A stretch of DNA of 22,141 nt from UPXZ01 sp964345395 (GCA_964345395.1 CAYFRA010000026.1:1-22141), one strand, 5' to 3'; positions 1-8,227 are shown, numbered from the stretch's first letter. Notes: generated by a model not told the origin, from the sequence alone. A program made the numbers and translations.

Positions 1-26
1 TGCTCTACCTGCTGAGCTACTGAATC
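1..26 (-). tRNA. tRNA, 5' portion only (identity not determinable)
   Basis: Read on the minus strand, the gene starts at base 26 with a seven-base acceptor arm (GATTCAG), then TA at tRNA positions 8-9, the D stem GCTC/GAGC and a D loop of AGCAGGTA. The window edge cuts it off right after the D arm, so the anticodon is missing. The acceptor and D arm resemble tRNA-Lys genes of Bacteroides, but that is from memory and not decisive. A consensus promoter lies just upstream, at 51-81. Confidence 0.85.
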
Positions 27-50
27 GGCTCTGATTTGTCAAAGCGACTG

Positions 51-81
51 CAAAGATATATCTTTTTTTTAAAAGTACAAA
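51..81 (-). promoter_or_regulatory. Bacteroidetes-type promoter of the minus-strand tRNA
   Basis: On the minus strand there is a -33 box TTTG (81-78), a 19-base spacer and a -7 box TATCTTTG (58-51). Both boxes and the spacing match the TTTG-N19-TAnnTTTG consensus of the Bacteroidetes primary sigma factor exactly. Transcription would start near base 44, leaving a 5' leader of under 20 bases before the mature tRNA end at 26. Confidence 0.8.
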
Positions 82-174
82 TAATTATGATGTTTTTCTC
101 TTTAAATACTTATAATAATCAAAGTTTGCGACTATAGGACTGAAAAAAAACACTTGCTATTTATTTTTTATTTC

Positions 175-247
175 ATCAATGTTGATCTTGCAAATATAAT
201 TTATTGTATATTTGCAAGATAATTATCGAACAAAAATATTCGATAAT
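175..247. repeat. Cluster of three adjacent inverted repeats
   Basis: Three perfect dyads stand almost end to end. The first is ATCAA/TTGAT at 175-179 and 182-186, with a 2-base centre. The second has 14-bp arms at 185-198 and 207-220 around an 8-base loop. The third has 9-bp arms at 222-230 and 239-247 around an 8-base loop. The right arm of the 14-bp repeat contains a perfect -7 box, TATATTTG (207-214). By symmetry the left arm contains the same box on the minus strand (198-191). The site lies in the 282-base gap between a leftward tRNA and the rightward GldE-like gene. I see no other feature in this gap apart from the tRNA promoter. Confidence 0.7.
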
Positions 248-308
248 AAATAAATCTTCTCTTGCTTTGGTTTAGAGTAAAGATTATGTCAAACTTTATT
301 TTCATATT

Positions 309-1535
309 TTGGGAACATTTATAGTTTTCTTGTTTTTTATTTTATTGTTTGCGAGCTATGAGTTGCTTTTGATTTCGGTGCATCAAGCCGATGGTGACTC
401 ATTGCAAAAAGATTTATCGAGAACAACAAAATTTCTACTTAAAAATGAGCAACAGCTTTTAGTTACACTTTTTATCGGAAAATATGTTTCGATAGCATTT
501 GCTGTCTATTTTCTGCACGATGCTTTTGCCAATTATTTTCACTTCAAACAAGAGTGGTGGCTTGTTGTTTTGTTGGTTTTTCTTTTAATATTGTTGTTGA
601 TTCTTTTTGTTGATTTTTTGCCAAAGATAATAACCCAAAGGAGCAGTGTCGCTTTATTGAATAGCTTTGCTTGGATAATTAGCCTGTTTCTTATTACGTT
701 TTACCTTTTCTCAGCTTTCTATTTGTGGATCAGCACTTTGTTGATGAAGAATATGGAGACCGATGATAAGCAGGAATCTTTTTTTTCTCACCTCAATCTT
801 AATTATCTGATATCTGACAATGCTACTACCAATGAAGTATTATCTGGCATCGACAACGAAGTAAGAATAATCCAAAATGTTCTTGATTTTTCCAATGTGA
901 AATTACGCGATTGCCTTGTGCCTCGTACAGAGATCGTTGCATTGGAGCAAGGTGTCGATATCGGTGTGTTGAAGCAAACATTCGTTGAAACGGGTTTGTC
1001 AAAAATTTTGATTTATAAAGAAGATTTGGATAATACGGTTGGTTATATCCACTCTTCGGAAATGTTTAAAAATCCTAAGGATTGGATAAGACAAATAAAG
1101 CCAATACCCATTGTGCCAGAGAGTATGACTGCTCAAAAACTGATGAAAATTCTTATGAAAGATAAAAAAAGTATCGCTTTGGTGGTAGATGAGTTTGGAG
1201 GTACGGCGGGCATCGTCACATTAGAGGATATTGTAGAGGAGATATTTGGAGAAATAGAGGATGAACACGACAAAAGGCATTATGTGGCAAAACAGATGTC
1301 GAATAATGAATATGTGCTATCAGGGAAATTGGAGATAGAGGAGATTAATGAAAATTTCAATTTAGGATTGCCCGAATCGGACGATTACACAACATTGGCG
1401 GGATACATATTACAAATGCACCAGCATTTCCCAAAACTCAATGAAGTTGTTGAAATAGATAGATATATTTTTAAATTCCTAAAAGTAGCAAATAATAGAA
1501 TAGAATTGGTGAGATTGACAATTAAAGAGAATTAA
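309..1535 (+). CDS. CNNM/CorC-HlyC family membrane protein, GldE-like
   Basis: This is a membrane protein of the family that includes GldE, CorC and the so-called hemolysin C proteins. It has about four hydrophobic segments (roughly residues 2-20, 50-70, 83-105 and 117-140), forming a CNNM/DUF21-type domain. A cytosolic CBS pair follows (about 190-315, with VVDEFGGTAGIVTLEDI in the second CBS), then a C-terminal CorC_HlyC domain (about 325-405). Family members are linked to metal-ion (Mg/Co) efflux, and GldE to gliding or type IX secretion in Flavobacterium; the substrate here is unknown. The start is uncertain. The frame opens at a TTG (309) and has no in-frame ATG upstream. An ATG at 286 lies in another frame and would join this one if the T-run at 307-310 had one more T. 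The next gene is a PpiD-like foldase, an order I recall from other Bacteroidales. Confidence 0.85.
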   Translation: MGTFIVFLFFILLFASYELLLISVHQADGDSLQKDLSRTTKFLLKNEQQLLVTLFIGKYVSIAFAVYFLHDAFANYFHFKQEWWLVVLLVFLLILLLILFVDFLPKIITQRSSVALLNSFAWIISLFLITFYLFSAFYLWISTLLMKNMETDDKQESFFSHLNLNYLISDNATTNEVLSGIDNEVRIIQNVLDFSNVKLRDCLVPRTEIVALEQGVDIGVLKQTFVETGLSKILIYKEDLDNTVGYIHSSEMFKNPKDWIRQIKPIPIVPESMTAQKLMKILMKDKKSIALVVDEFGGTAGIVTLEDIVEEIFGEIEDEHDKRHYVAKQMSNNEYVLSGKLEIEEINENFNLGLPESDDYTTLAGYILQMHQHFPKLNEVVEIDRYIFKFLKVANNRIELVRLTIKEN

Positions 1536-1673
1536 ATTAATAGGATAATAATTATTTCTTATTTCACACATATTTAAATAGAAAGAGTGTGTCTATTTGA
1601 GTTTTTTTTTGTAATTTCGCCCCTCAATTTAAATATTACTGTTTTAATTACATATTAATCAATTTTTATAAAA

Positions 1674-3665
1674 ATGGCAACATTACAGAATATCCGGAAC
1701 AGAGGAGTTTTAATTGCAATTGTAGTTGGTGTAGCAATGCTAGCATTTGTTATTGGAGACTTCTTAAACTCTGGTTCTTCTATTTTCCAAGAGAGAAAAC
1801 AAATAGTAGGAGAAATTGCAGGAGAGAAAATCAAATACCAAGAATTTCAAGCCGCTATAGATCAATTAGTTGATGTATATAAGATTGAATTGGGTCGCAG
1901 CAACTTCAATGAAGATGAGATGGGGCAAATTCGCAATCAGGTTTGGGAAACAATGGTTAATAACAAGCTTTTGGAGCTCGAAGCTCAAAAAATGGGTTTA
2001 AAAGTAAGTTTGGAAGAACTTAAAGATCAGCTTATTGGAAATAATATACATCCATTGATTACGCAAAGACGTGCGTTTGCTGATCCAAATACAGGACAAT
2101 TCAGCAAAGAAGCTTTACTTCAATTCTATTCAACAGTTTTTGATGGTAGTTTGGACTTGCAAAGTGCCGAGCAGATGAGAGAATACAAAACTTATTGGTT
2201 GTATTGGGAGAACTTGGTGAAGAATGATATTCTTCAAAATAAATATTTCTCATTAATAACCAATAGTGTTGGTGCAAACAAACTTGAAGCAAAATATAAT
2301 TTTGATGCTCGCAATCAAGGCGGGGATGTTGATTTTGTTTACCAAGCTTATTCATTAGTTTCAGACTCATTGGTGTCAGTAAGCGATGCTGAGATAAAAA
2401 GCTATTATGATAAAAATAAATCTTTATATAAACAAAATCCAAATCGTACGCTCAAATATGTAAGCTTTGAGGTGGCTCCTATGGAGGAGGACTATAAATT
2501 AGCTGAAGAGTGGATGGAGCGAATTAGCAAAGAGTTTGTTGAGTCTGATGATGTTGTTGGCATTGTTAATACTGAGTCAGATATAGCTTATAACGATGTG
2601 GCAGTTTCTCGTGATCAGGTTCCTACGAAACTGAGAGATTTTGCATTTAGCAGTGCAAAAGGAGCTATATATGGTCCAGTTTTTGAAAACGACACATATA
2701 CTATGGCTAAATTGATGGAAACGGGTATTATGGAGTCAGACTCGGTAAAATTGCGTATGATTGTTATGCCTTCGGATGATAAAGTGAAAGTTGATAGTGT
2801 GAAAAACGCAATCAGAAGTGGTGCCGATTTTGCAAAATTGATTGCTACCTATTCAGATCCATCAATGGCGGCTAATGGCGGCGAAATAGGATGGGTAACT
2901 CGCTCGATGGTTGGTAAAGAGATTTCTGAACCAGCTTTTTCTAAATCAAATAAAGAAGTTTTTGATGTTGATGCAGGTGAGATGGTACAGATTTTTCAAA
3001 TTATCGAGAAAACTGCACCCAAATCTAAAGTNNNNNNNNNNNNNNNNNNNNNNNNNNNNNNNNNNNNNNNNNNNNNNNNNNNNNNNNNNNNNNNNNNNNN
3101 NNNNNNNNNNNNNNNNNNNNNNNNNNNNNNNTTTGAGAATAAAAAAGGAACTGTTTCAGATGTGTTTGATTGTGATAGAAACATTTATGTGGTTTCGGTA
3201 CTTACAGATGTAAACGAAAAAGAATATGTTGATATGGAGATTGTTAAATCTTCCATCAAATCTCAACTTATCAATGATAAGAAGGCTGAAGTTTTAATCG
3301 AAAAGATCAATGGTTTGAATAAATCAAATTCTCTTGAAGAGTTGGCAGCAGCTTTAGAAACAGAAGTTGCAACAGCATCGGGAGTCAATTTTGCTTCATA
3401 TCAATTTGGAGATAGAGGGAATGAACCATTTGTTATAGGTAAAGCTTCTTCAATGGAAGCAAATAAAATCTCTGAACCACTTAAAGGAAAATCGGGTGTT
3501 TATGTAATCAAAACTTTAGATAAAACAGTTGATGAAACACCATTTGTTGAGGAGATTGAAATGATGCAGTTAAACAGTCGTCTTACTCAAAGTTTACCTC
3601 AAACGATTATTCAAAAACTGAGAGATAAATATGATGTGGTTGATAATAGAGTGAACTTTTATTAA
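1674..3665 (+). CDS. PpiD/SurA-type periplasmic peptidyl-prolyl isomerase, interrupted by an assembly gap
   Basis: This is a membrane-anchored foldase expected to assist folding of periplasmic and outer-membrane proteins. It has one N-terminal transmembrane anchor (about residues 12-32) with a short cytosolic tail, a SurA_N-like chaperone domain (about 40-250), and a parvulin (PpiC) domain at about 358-450, including the NGGEIGWVTRSMVG stretch. A C-terminal region resumes after the gap. Codons 453-486 are Ns. The 100-N block is probably a placeholder of arbitrary length that happens to preserve the frame. From memory, Bacteroides homologues are about 710 residues long, so the true missing piece may be about twice the size shown. 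The gene starts 138 bases after the GldE-like gene and ends just before a rho-independent terminator. Confidence 0.9.
   Translation: MATLQNIRNRGVLIAIVVGVAMLAFVIGDFLNSGSSIFQERKQIVGEIAGEKIKYQEFQAAIDQLVDVYKIELGRSNFNEDEMGQIRNQVWETMVNNKLLELEAQKMGLKVSLEELKDQLIGNNIHPLITQRRAFADPNTGQFSKEALLQFYSTVFDGSLDLQSAEQMREYKTYWLYWENLVKNDILQNKYFSLITNSVGANKLEAKYNFDARNQGGDVDFVYQAYSLVSDSLVSVSDAEIKSYYDKNKSLYKQNPNRTLKYVSFEVAPMEEDYKLAEEWMERISKEFVESDDVVGIVNTESDIAYNDVAVSRDQVPTKLRDFAFSSAKGAIYGPVFENDTYTMAKLMETGIMESDSVKLRMIVMPSDDKVKVDSVKNAIRSGADFAKLIATYSDPSMAANGGEIGWVTRSMVGKEISEPAFSKSNKEVFDVDAGEMVQIFQIIEKTAPKSKXXXXXXXXXXXXXXXXXXXXXXXXXXXXXXXXXXFENKKGTVSDVFDCDRNIYVVSVLTDVNEKEYVDMEIVKSSIKSQLINDKKAEVLIEKINGLNKSNSLEELAAALETEVATASGVNFASYQFGDRGNEPFVIGKASSMEANKISEPLKGKSGVYVIKTLDKTVDETPFVEEIEMMQLNSRLTQSLPQTIIQKLRDKYDVVDNRVNFY
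3032..3131. other. Assembly gap of exactly 100 Ns
   Basis: A run of 100 N bases interrupts the foldase gene. A round 100 is the usual placeholder for a scaffold gap of unknown size, so coordinates downstream may be shifted from the real chromosome. Coding sequence on both sides belongs to the same protein family, so this is missing sequence and not a rearrangement joint. Confidence 0.95.
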
Positions 3666-3686
3666 TCAATAAAACATATATAAATC

Positions 3687-3721
3687 AAAACAGCTGTTCA
3701 ATTAGAATAGCTGTTTTTTTT
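3687..3721 (+). terminator. Rho-independent terminator of the foldase gene
   Basis: A 9-bp stem AAAACAGCT/AGCTGTTTT (3687-3695 with 3709-3717) encloses a 13-base loop and runs into an eight-T tract. It sits 22 bases after the foldase stop codon. Confidence 0.85.
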
Positions 3722-3779
3722 ATGAGAATATGAGAAAAATATATCAGGTAATTATATAATAACAAGGAGGTAAATTGAT

Positions 3780-3827
3780 ATGAAGGAGAGACCGTGTAGT
3801 AACAAGACGATATTTATTGCACGGTAA
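3780..3827 (+). other. Possible 15-codon micro-ORF with a strong Shine-Dalgarno
   Basis: A perfect AAGGAGG (3764-3770) lies 9 bases before an ATG that opens a 15-codon frame (peptide MKERPCSNKTIFIAR) ending in TAA. An ACCGTG/CACGGT hairpin (3791-3796 with 3820-3825) lies inside the frame. The island sits between two terminators facing each other, and I see no good promoter for it. Translation is unproven. It may be a remnant or a structured RNA element. Confidence 0.2.
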
Positions 3828-3857
3828 ACTCATCTCATTTTAGGTTTATAAATAACT

Positions 3858-3906
3858 AAAAAAAGACTTCGCACAAGTAATAGTAAAATATCTTGGCGAA
3901 GTCTTT
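3858..3906 (-). terminator. Rho-independent terminator of the minus-strand ispG-barrel unit
   Basis: Read on the minus strand, an 11-bp perfect stem (3906-3896 with 3872-3862, GCGAAGTCTTT on the plus strand as its left-hand partner) encloses a 23-base loop and runs into a T tract (A-run 3858-3864 on the plus strand). It lies 19 bases past the stop of the beta-barrel gene. Confidence 0.8.
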
Positions 3907-3925
3907 GATTTTTATTTACCTTGTT

Positions 3926-4393
3926 TTAGAATCGATATCTAACTCCTAACGCGAGACCCTGATAACCAAAAGCTCCAGTGTTAGGGATGATGTTGATAGA
4001 AGGGCGCCAGTCTATAGAGATTTGAAGTGGTAGCTCGTCAAAGTTATATTCAATACCACCTTGAAGTGCAGCTGCAAGACCCAAACCATAGTGATCGCCT
4101 GAGTCACTGCTTAGGTAATAAGCACCAACTTGAGGACCTACACCAGCATAAAAGTTTAAATTGTAGTTTTGTGGAAATAGCCATTGATGAATACCAGTCA
4201 AAACAAAACTACCATTACCAAACCCATAAATCCCTAAATCAATCTCTGCACGAGTATTATTTGTCAATGGTTCTTGGAATGAAAACTCACCGCCCCATCC
4301 GAAGCGTGCTCCAATTGAACGTTCGTTAACTTGCGCATTTGACAAAGTCATAAAACCTAATACTAAGGTCATTAATAAAACACTTTTTTTCAT
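3926..4393 (-). CDS. Small outer-membrane beta-barrel family protein
   Basis: The 155-residue product begins with a clear signal peptide: Lys-Lys, a hydrophobic core, and probable cleavage after Ala20 in LSNAQ. The mature part is rich in Gly and aromatic residues, with short alternating hydrophobic stretches typical of transmembrane beta strands. It ends in Arg-Tyr-Arg-Phe, and a terminal Phe is the usual signal for Bam-dependent outer-membrane insertion. It resembles porin-family/OMP_b-brl proteins, but its size suggests a small barrel of about eight strands. No ligand or function can be read from the sequence. It follows ispG on the same strand after 41 bases with no visible terminator between, so cotranscription is likely. 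A terminator follows at 3858-3906. Confidence 0.75.
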   Translation of the reverse strand: MKKSVLLMTLVLGFMTLSNAQVNERSIGARFGWGGEFSFQEPLTNNTRAEIDLGIYGFGNGSFVLTGIHQWLFPQNYNLNFYAGVGPQVGAYYLSSDSGDHYGLGLAAALQGGIEYNFDELPLQISIDWRPSINIIPNTGAFGYQGLALGVRYRF

Positions 4394-4434
4394 TTTTATT
4401 TATTTAGATTATTAATTAAGAAAAAACTACTTAA

Positions 4435-6237
4435 TTATTCTTTTGGTGGTTCTACCCAGTCACCATTGCTTTTAATCAATTCAATCAATCGATCAACAGC
4501 TTCTTCGGCAGGTACGTTGCGTTCAATACAGTCATGTTTTTTGTATAGACTGATTTTCCCTCTTGCTGCACCTACATAGCCATAATCTGCATCTGCCATC
4601 TCACCAGGTCCATTTACAATGCAGCCCATTATCCCAATTTTCAAACCAACTAAATGAGAAGTTTTTGCTTTTACTTTAGCTACTACAGTTTGCAAATCAA
4701 ATAATGTACGTCCACAGCTTGGGCAAGATATGAACTCAGTTTTACTGGTTCTAACTCTGGCGGCTTGTAAAATCCCAAAAGACAATGATAAAATATCACC
4801 ATGTGGAATTTTTCCACCCCGGTTTTTTATTAATATTCCATCGGCCAGTTTATCAACAAAAAGAATGCCAAGGTCTGCCGACGCCTTTATCTGTAAAGTT
4901 TCGATTTCAGTCTCCTCATAATTAGCCTCTAATACAACAGGGTTCTTTATGTTTTCAGCAATTAAGGTGTGAATAAATGCCCTCATCTCCCCAACTGGGT
5001 TTTCAGGTTTGGCATACAAAATAATAACAGCTTTATCTCTGCATTTAAGCTGTGTCAGCAAATCGTCATTCAAATCGTCAAAGCAAGTTCTGACAAAGTG
5101 CATTTCATCATTGTTGATGCTTGAAAATTCTTGTACATCGTAAATCTGATAAACTTTGCCGTTGTTATCTATGATTCTGTTGTCTCTCACCAACATGTCA
5201 GCTTTCAGGTTGGGGTGGATGGCTGGTTGAGAAAGAACAATGGGTAAATTGTCACCCCCAATTATATTGACATCTTTTGTTTCTCTTCGTTCAAAAGTTT
5301 TCAGCAAAACAGCTTTGGTTGTTTTGGGTTTAATTTTTTTGGAGTTATTGGATCTTTCGGTAATGTAATTTACCAATTTGCTGGCAACAGGTATTTCTAA
5401 TTCAGGCTCTTCGCTTAGAGAAACCCGTACGGTATCGCCTACACCTTCTGCAAGCAGTGCCCCAATCCCTACAGAAGATTTTACACGTCCATCTTCGCCA
5501 TCACCAGCCTCGGTAACCCCTAAGTGGATGGGATAATGAAATCCAAGTTTATCCATTTCTTCAACCAATAATCTAACCGATTCAATCATCATTACCGTGT
5601 TGGAGGCTTTCATCGAGATGACTATGTTGTCAAAATCATTCTTTTTGCATATTTGTAACATCTCCAAACAAGACTCAGTCATACCACGTGGAGTATCACC
5701 CCATGTCATTAGCATTCGCTCGCTTAATGAGCCATGATTTACGCCAATTCGAATTGCAGTTTTGTTGGTTTTGCAGATTTTTATCAATTGAGTAAATCTC
5801 TCTTCCAATTTTAAAAACTCTGAATGATACTCTTCTTTGCTATATCCGTCGCTTGACGCAGGTTTTATGCCTGCAACAAAATTTCCTGGATTTACCCTCA
5901 CCTTTTCTACAACTTCGGCAGCATAGTCTGCTACATTGGCATTGAAGTGTATATCTGCTGCAATGGGTGTGGTGTAGCCGGCAGCTCTCACTTTGTTATG
6001 AATAATTTTTAGACTATCTACCTCTTTCATTCCTTGCGTGGTCAAACGCACCAAATCACCTCCAGCATCTACAATGCGTTTCAATTGCGCTACAGAATTT
6101 TCAATATCGTTTGTATCTGTGCTATTCATCGATTGGATAATGATCGGATTATTTCCACCCATTATTATTGATCCAATTTGTGTTTCGCTCGTCTTTCTTC
6201 GCGAATAGTTGTATAGCTTTTCTTTGTAAGTTTCCAT
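4435..6237 (-). CDS. ispG: 4-hydroxy-3-methylbut-2-en-1-yl diphosphate synthase, long form
   Basis: IspG (GcpE) converts methylerythritol cyclodiphosphate to HMBPP, the penultimate step of the MEP isoprenoid pathway, using a 4Fe-4S cluster. The N-terminal TIM-barrel domain includes GVTEAGDGEDGRVKSSVGIG. The C-terminal domain carries the cluster ligands: Cys505 and Cys508 in SCPSCGR and Cys539 in GCIVNGPGE, with the conserved Glu546 after them. At 600 residues it is the long form with an extra middle domain (about 310-480), as in plants, chlamydiae and Bacteroidetes; E. coli-type enzymes are about 370 residues. I place the start at 6237 (METYKEKL); the frame stays open to a further ATG at 6297, but those 20 residues look non-conserved. 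It is divergent from the SulP gene. Confidence 0.95.
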   Translation of the reverse strand: METYKEKLYNYSRRKTSETQIGSIIMGGNNPIIIQSMNSTDTNDIENSVAQLKRIVDAGGDLVRLTTQGMKEVDSLKIIHNKVRAAGYTTPIAADIHFNANVADYAAEVVEKVRVNPGNFVAGIKPASSDGYSKEEYHSEFLKLEERFTQLIKICKTNKTAIRIGVNHGSLSERMLMTWGDTPRGMTESCLEMLQICKKNDFDNIVISMKASNTVMMIESVRLLVEEMDKLGFHYPIHLGVTEAGDGEDGRVKSSVGIGALLAEGVGDTVRVSLSEEPELEIPVASKLVNYITERSNNSKKIKPKTTKAVLLKTFERRETKDVNIIGGDNLPIVLSQPAIHPNLKADMLVRDNRIIDNNGKVYQIYDVQEFSSINNDEMHFVRTCFDDLNDDLLTQLKCRDKAVIILYAKPENPVGEMRAFIHTLIAENIKNPVVLEANYEETEIETLQIKASADLGILFVDKLADGILIKNRGGKIPHGDILSLSFGILQAARVRTSKTEFISCPSCGRTLFDLQTVVAKVKAKTSHLVGLKIGIMGCIVNGPGEMADADYGYVGAARGKISLYKKHDCIERNVPAEEAVDRLIELIKSNGDWVEPPKE

Positions 6238-6318
6238 GTTTTTACCTATATTTATAGCTCGCAGCAAAAATGCTGATGTATTTATTTTTAAAATCAAAAA
6301 GTAAAGATATAAAATTAT

Positions 6319-6326
6319 TATATTTG
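6319..6326 (+). promoter_or_regulatory. Candidate -7 box for the SulP gene
   Basis: TATATTTG matches the Bacteroidetes -7 consensus and lies 97 bases before the SulP ATG in the divergent ispG/SulP spacer. No TTTG is found at the proper distance upstream, so the call is weak. A near match on the minus strand (TATCTTTA, 6309-6302) could serve ispG but also lacks a -33 box. Confidence 0.3.
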
Positions 6327-6423
6327 TAAAATATTTTGAAACAATTATTAATACAATGTTTGGATTACTTACAAGCTCTTTGTGAAAGTAATTGTTTTAT
6401 GTTTTTTAAAAGTTTATTGAATT

Positions 6424-8103
6424 ATGGAGAATTTTAAACCCGAGTTTTTTCACACTATAAAAAATTATAATCGGGAGAAATTTTTAGCTGACCTAATGGC
6501 CGGTGTTATAGTTGGTATAATCGCATTGCCATTGGCAATTGCATTTGGTATTGCTTCAGGGGTAGCACCCGAGCAAGGCTTATTTACAGCTATCATCGCT
6601 GGATTTATCATATCGTTTTTAGGAGGGAGTAGGGTGCAGATAGGTGGTCCTACAGGTGCTTTTATTGTAATTGTATATGGCATTGTGCAGCAATTTGGCG
6701 TAACTGGTTTGGCGGTAGCTACCATTATGGCGGGTGTTATGTTGGTGGCAATGGGTGTGTTGAAATTGGGGGCTGTTATTAAATTTATACCTTATCCAGT
6801 GGTAGTTGGTTTTACAAGTGGTATAGCGTTGACTATTTTTGCTACACAAATAAAGGATGTTTTCGGCTTAGATATTGAGAATGTCCCAGCTGATTTCATT
6901 CATAAATGGATAGTTTATGCTCAAAATTTTGCATCTGTTGATTGGTGGACTTTCGCAATTGCAATTTTATCTATTTTGGTAATTATTGTAACACCAAAAT
7001 TTTCATCAAAAATTCCTGGCTCTTTGGTCGCAATTATTGTGATGACAATAATAGTCTATTTTTTAAAACAGCATATGGGTATTCAAAGCATTGATACGAT
7101 AGGTGATCGATATACAATTAAAGCGGCATTACCCAAATACACTCCCTACGAAATCAACTATCAAATGATTCAGACACTATTGCCAGTTGCATTCACCATT
7201 GCAATGCTTGGTGCTATTGAATCTTTGCTTTCGGCCACTGTAGCTGATGGGGTAATAGGCAAAAAACACAATTCCAATACAGAACTGATAGGGCAAGGGG
7301 TGGCAAATATTATTACTCCTCTTTTTGGTGGTATTCCTGCTACTGGAGCCATTGCACGCACAATGGCAAATATCAACAACGGAGGTCGAACACCCGTAGC
7401 AGGGATGATTCATGCACTTGTACTTTTATTAATACTGCTTTTCTTGGGCGACCTAACTAAGCATATTCCTATGCCAACTTTAGCTGCAGTATTGGTTATT
7501 GTGGCGTATAATATGAGTGAGTGGCGTACATTCCGTTCATTGATACGCGGTGCAAAATCAGATGTCGCGGTTTTGCTAACAACTTTTTCGCTTACAGTTA
7601 TTTTTGATCTTACAATTGCTATTCAGGTAGGTTTGTTGTTGGCAATAGTGCTTTTTATACGTCGTATTTCGGCTGTGTCTTCAGTGTCTGTTTTTGAAAA
7701 AGAATACTTACAAGAGAATGAAGAAGTGACCTCTATTTTGGATACCGAAAATTTAGATATACCAAAAGGGGTTGCTATTTATGAAATTGAGGGCCCTTTC
7801 TTTTTTGGAGTTGCCAATAAATTTGAAGAGACTATCAAGCAGATGGGTGATTTTCCAAAAGTTCGAATAATACGGATGCGCAAAGTTCCATTTATGGACT
7901 CAACAGGAGCAAATAACCTCAGAAATGTGATCAATATGTCGCATAAAGATAAGACTGCGGTGTTGCTCTCGGGGGTGAATGAGTCGGTCAAGGAGGTTTT
8001 GCTATCTACTCAAATAACACAACTTGTTGGAGAAGATCACATCTTTGATAATGTGATAGATGCTATTGAAAAAGCTAAAAATTTGTTGAGTCCGAAAGAA
8101 TAA
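6424..8103 (+). CDS. SulP/SLC26 family anion transporter with STAS domain
   Basis: This is an inner-membrane anion transporter or exchanger of the SulP family. The N-terminal part (about residues 20-425) is highly hydrophobic and carries the family signature region, including LPLAIAFGIASGVAPEQGL near residues 35-55 and the GGPTGAF segment. A cytosolic STAS domain follows at about 445-555, with the PFMDSTGANNL motif (Asp492, Ser493) that in anti-sigma-antagonist relatives is the phosphorylatable serine region. Family substrates include sulfate, bicarbonate and dicarboxylates; the sequence alone does not say which applies here. No sulfate-assimilation or carbonic-anhydrase gene is adjacent. ATG at 6424 is the first in-frame start and fits the family's N-terminus. 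Confidence 0.92.
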   Translation: MENFKPEFFHTIKNYNREKFLADLMAGVIVGIIALPLAIAFGIASGVAPEQGLFTAIIAGFIISFLGGSRVQIGGPTGAFIVIVYGIVQQFGVTGLAVATIMAGVMLVAMGVLKLGAVIKFIPYPVVVGFTSGIALTIFATQIKDVFGLDIENVPADFIHKWIVYAQNFASVDWWTFAIAILSILVIIVTPKFSSKIPGSLVAIIVMTIIVYFLKQHMGIQSIDTIGDRYTIKAALPKYTPYEINYQMIQTLLPVAFTIAMLGAIESLLSATVADGVIGKKHNSNTELIGQGVANIITPLFGGIPATGAIARTMANINNGGRTPVAGMIHALVLLLILLFLGDLTKHIPMPTLAAVLVIVAYNMSEWRTFRSLIRGAKSDVAVLLTTFSLTVIFDLTIAIQVGLLLAIVLFIRRISAVSSVSVFEKEYLQENEEVTSILDTENLDIPKGVAIYEIEGPFFFGVANKFEETIKQMGDFPKVRIIRMRKVPFMDSTGANNLRNVINMSHKDKTAVLLSGVNESVKEVLLSTQITQLVGEDHIFDNVIDAIEKAKNLLSPKE

Positions 8104-8104
8104 T

Positions 8105-8167
8105 TTTCATCAATGAATTTCAACAAAGAACTTAACTGAAAGATAAAGTGTAATAAACTTGATGAAA
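8105..8167. repeat. 9-bp inverted repeat downstream of the SulP gene
   Basis: TTTCATCAA (8105-8113) and TTGATGAAA (8159-8167) are perfect inverted copies separated by 45 bases. There is no T tract, so this is not a standard terminator. It may be a weak processing structure or chance. Confidence 0.3.
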
Positions 8168-8170
8168 TAA

Positions 8171-8201
8171 TTTGTTTTCTCAATCAAAATCTCTAATTTT
8201 G
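8171..8201 (+). promoter_or_regulatory. Consensus promoter of the coiled-coil/zapA/rny cluster
   Basis: A -33 box TTTG (8171-8174), a 19-base spacer and a -7 box TAATTTTG (8194-8201) match the Bacteroidetes consensus perfectly. Transcription should start near 8208, giving a leader of about 20 bases to the ATG at 8228. This supports that ATG over the TTG at 8210. Confidence 0.8.
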
Positions 8202-8227
8202 TGTAGATTTTGATAATTTTGAAAAAA

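Noticed and set aside
222..247. Possible dif-like recombination site near a Xer-type dyad
   Set aside because: The arms are perfectly palindromic 9-mers with an 8-base centre and show none of the asymmetric 11-bp half-sites of known dif sequences. The xer gene is 20 kb away.
286..324. Short ORF from ATG 286
   Set aside because: It is only 12 codons and overlaps the GldE-like gene. It makes sense only as the true N-terminus after a frameshift, so it is reported as a finding and not as a gene.
2101..2442. 113-codon minus-strand frame inside the foldase gene
   Set aside because: It is a shadow of the well-supported plus-strand foldase. Its translation is low in complexity and matches no family.
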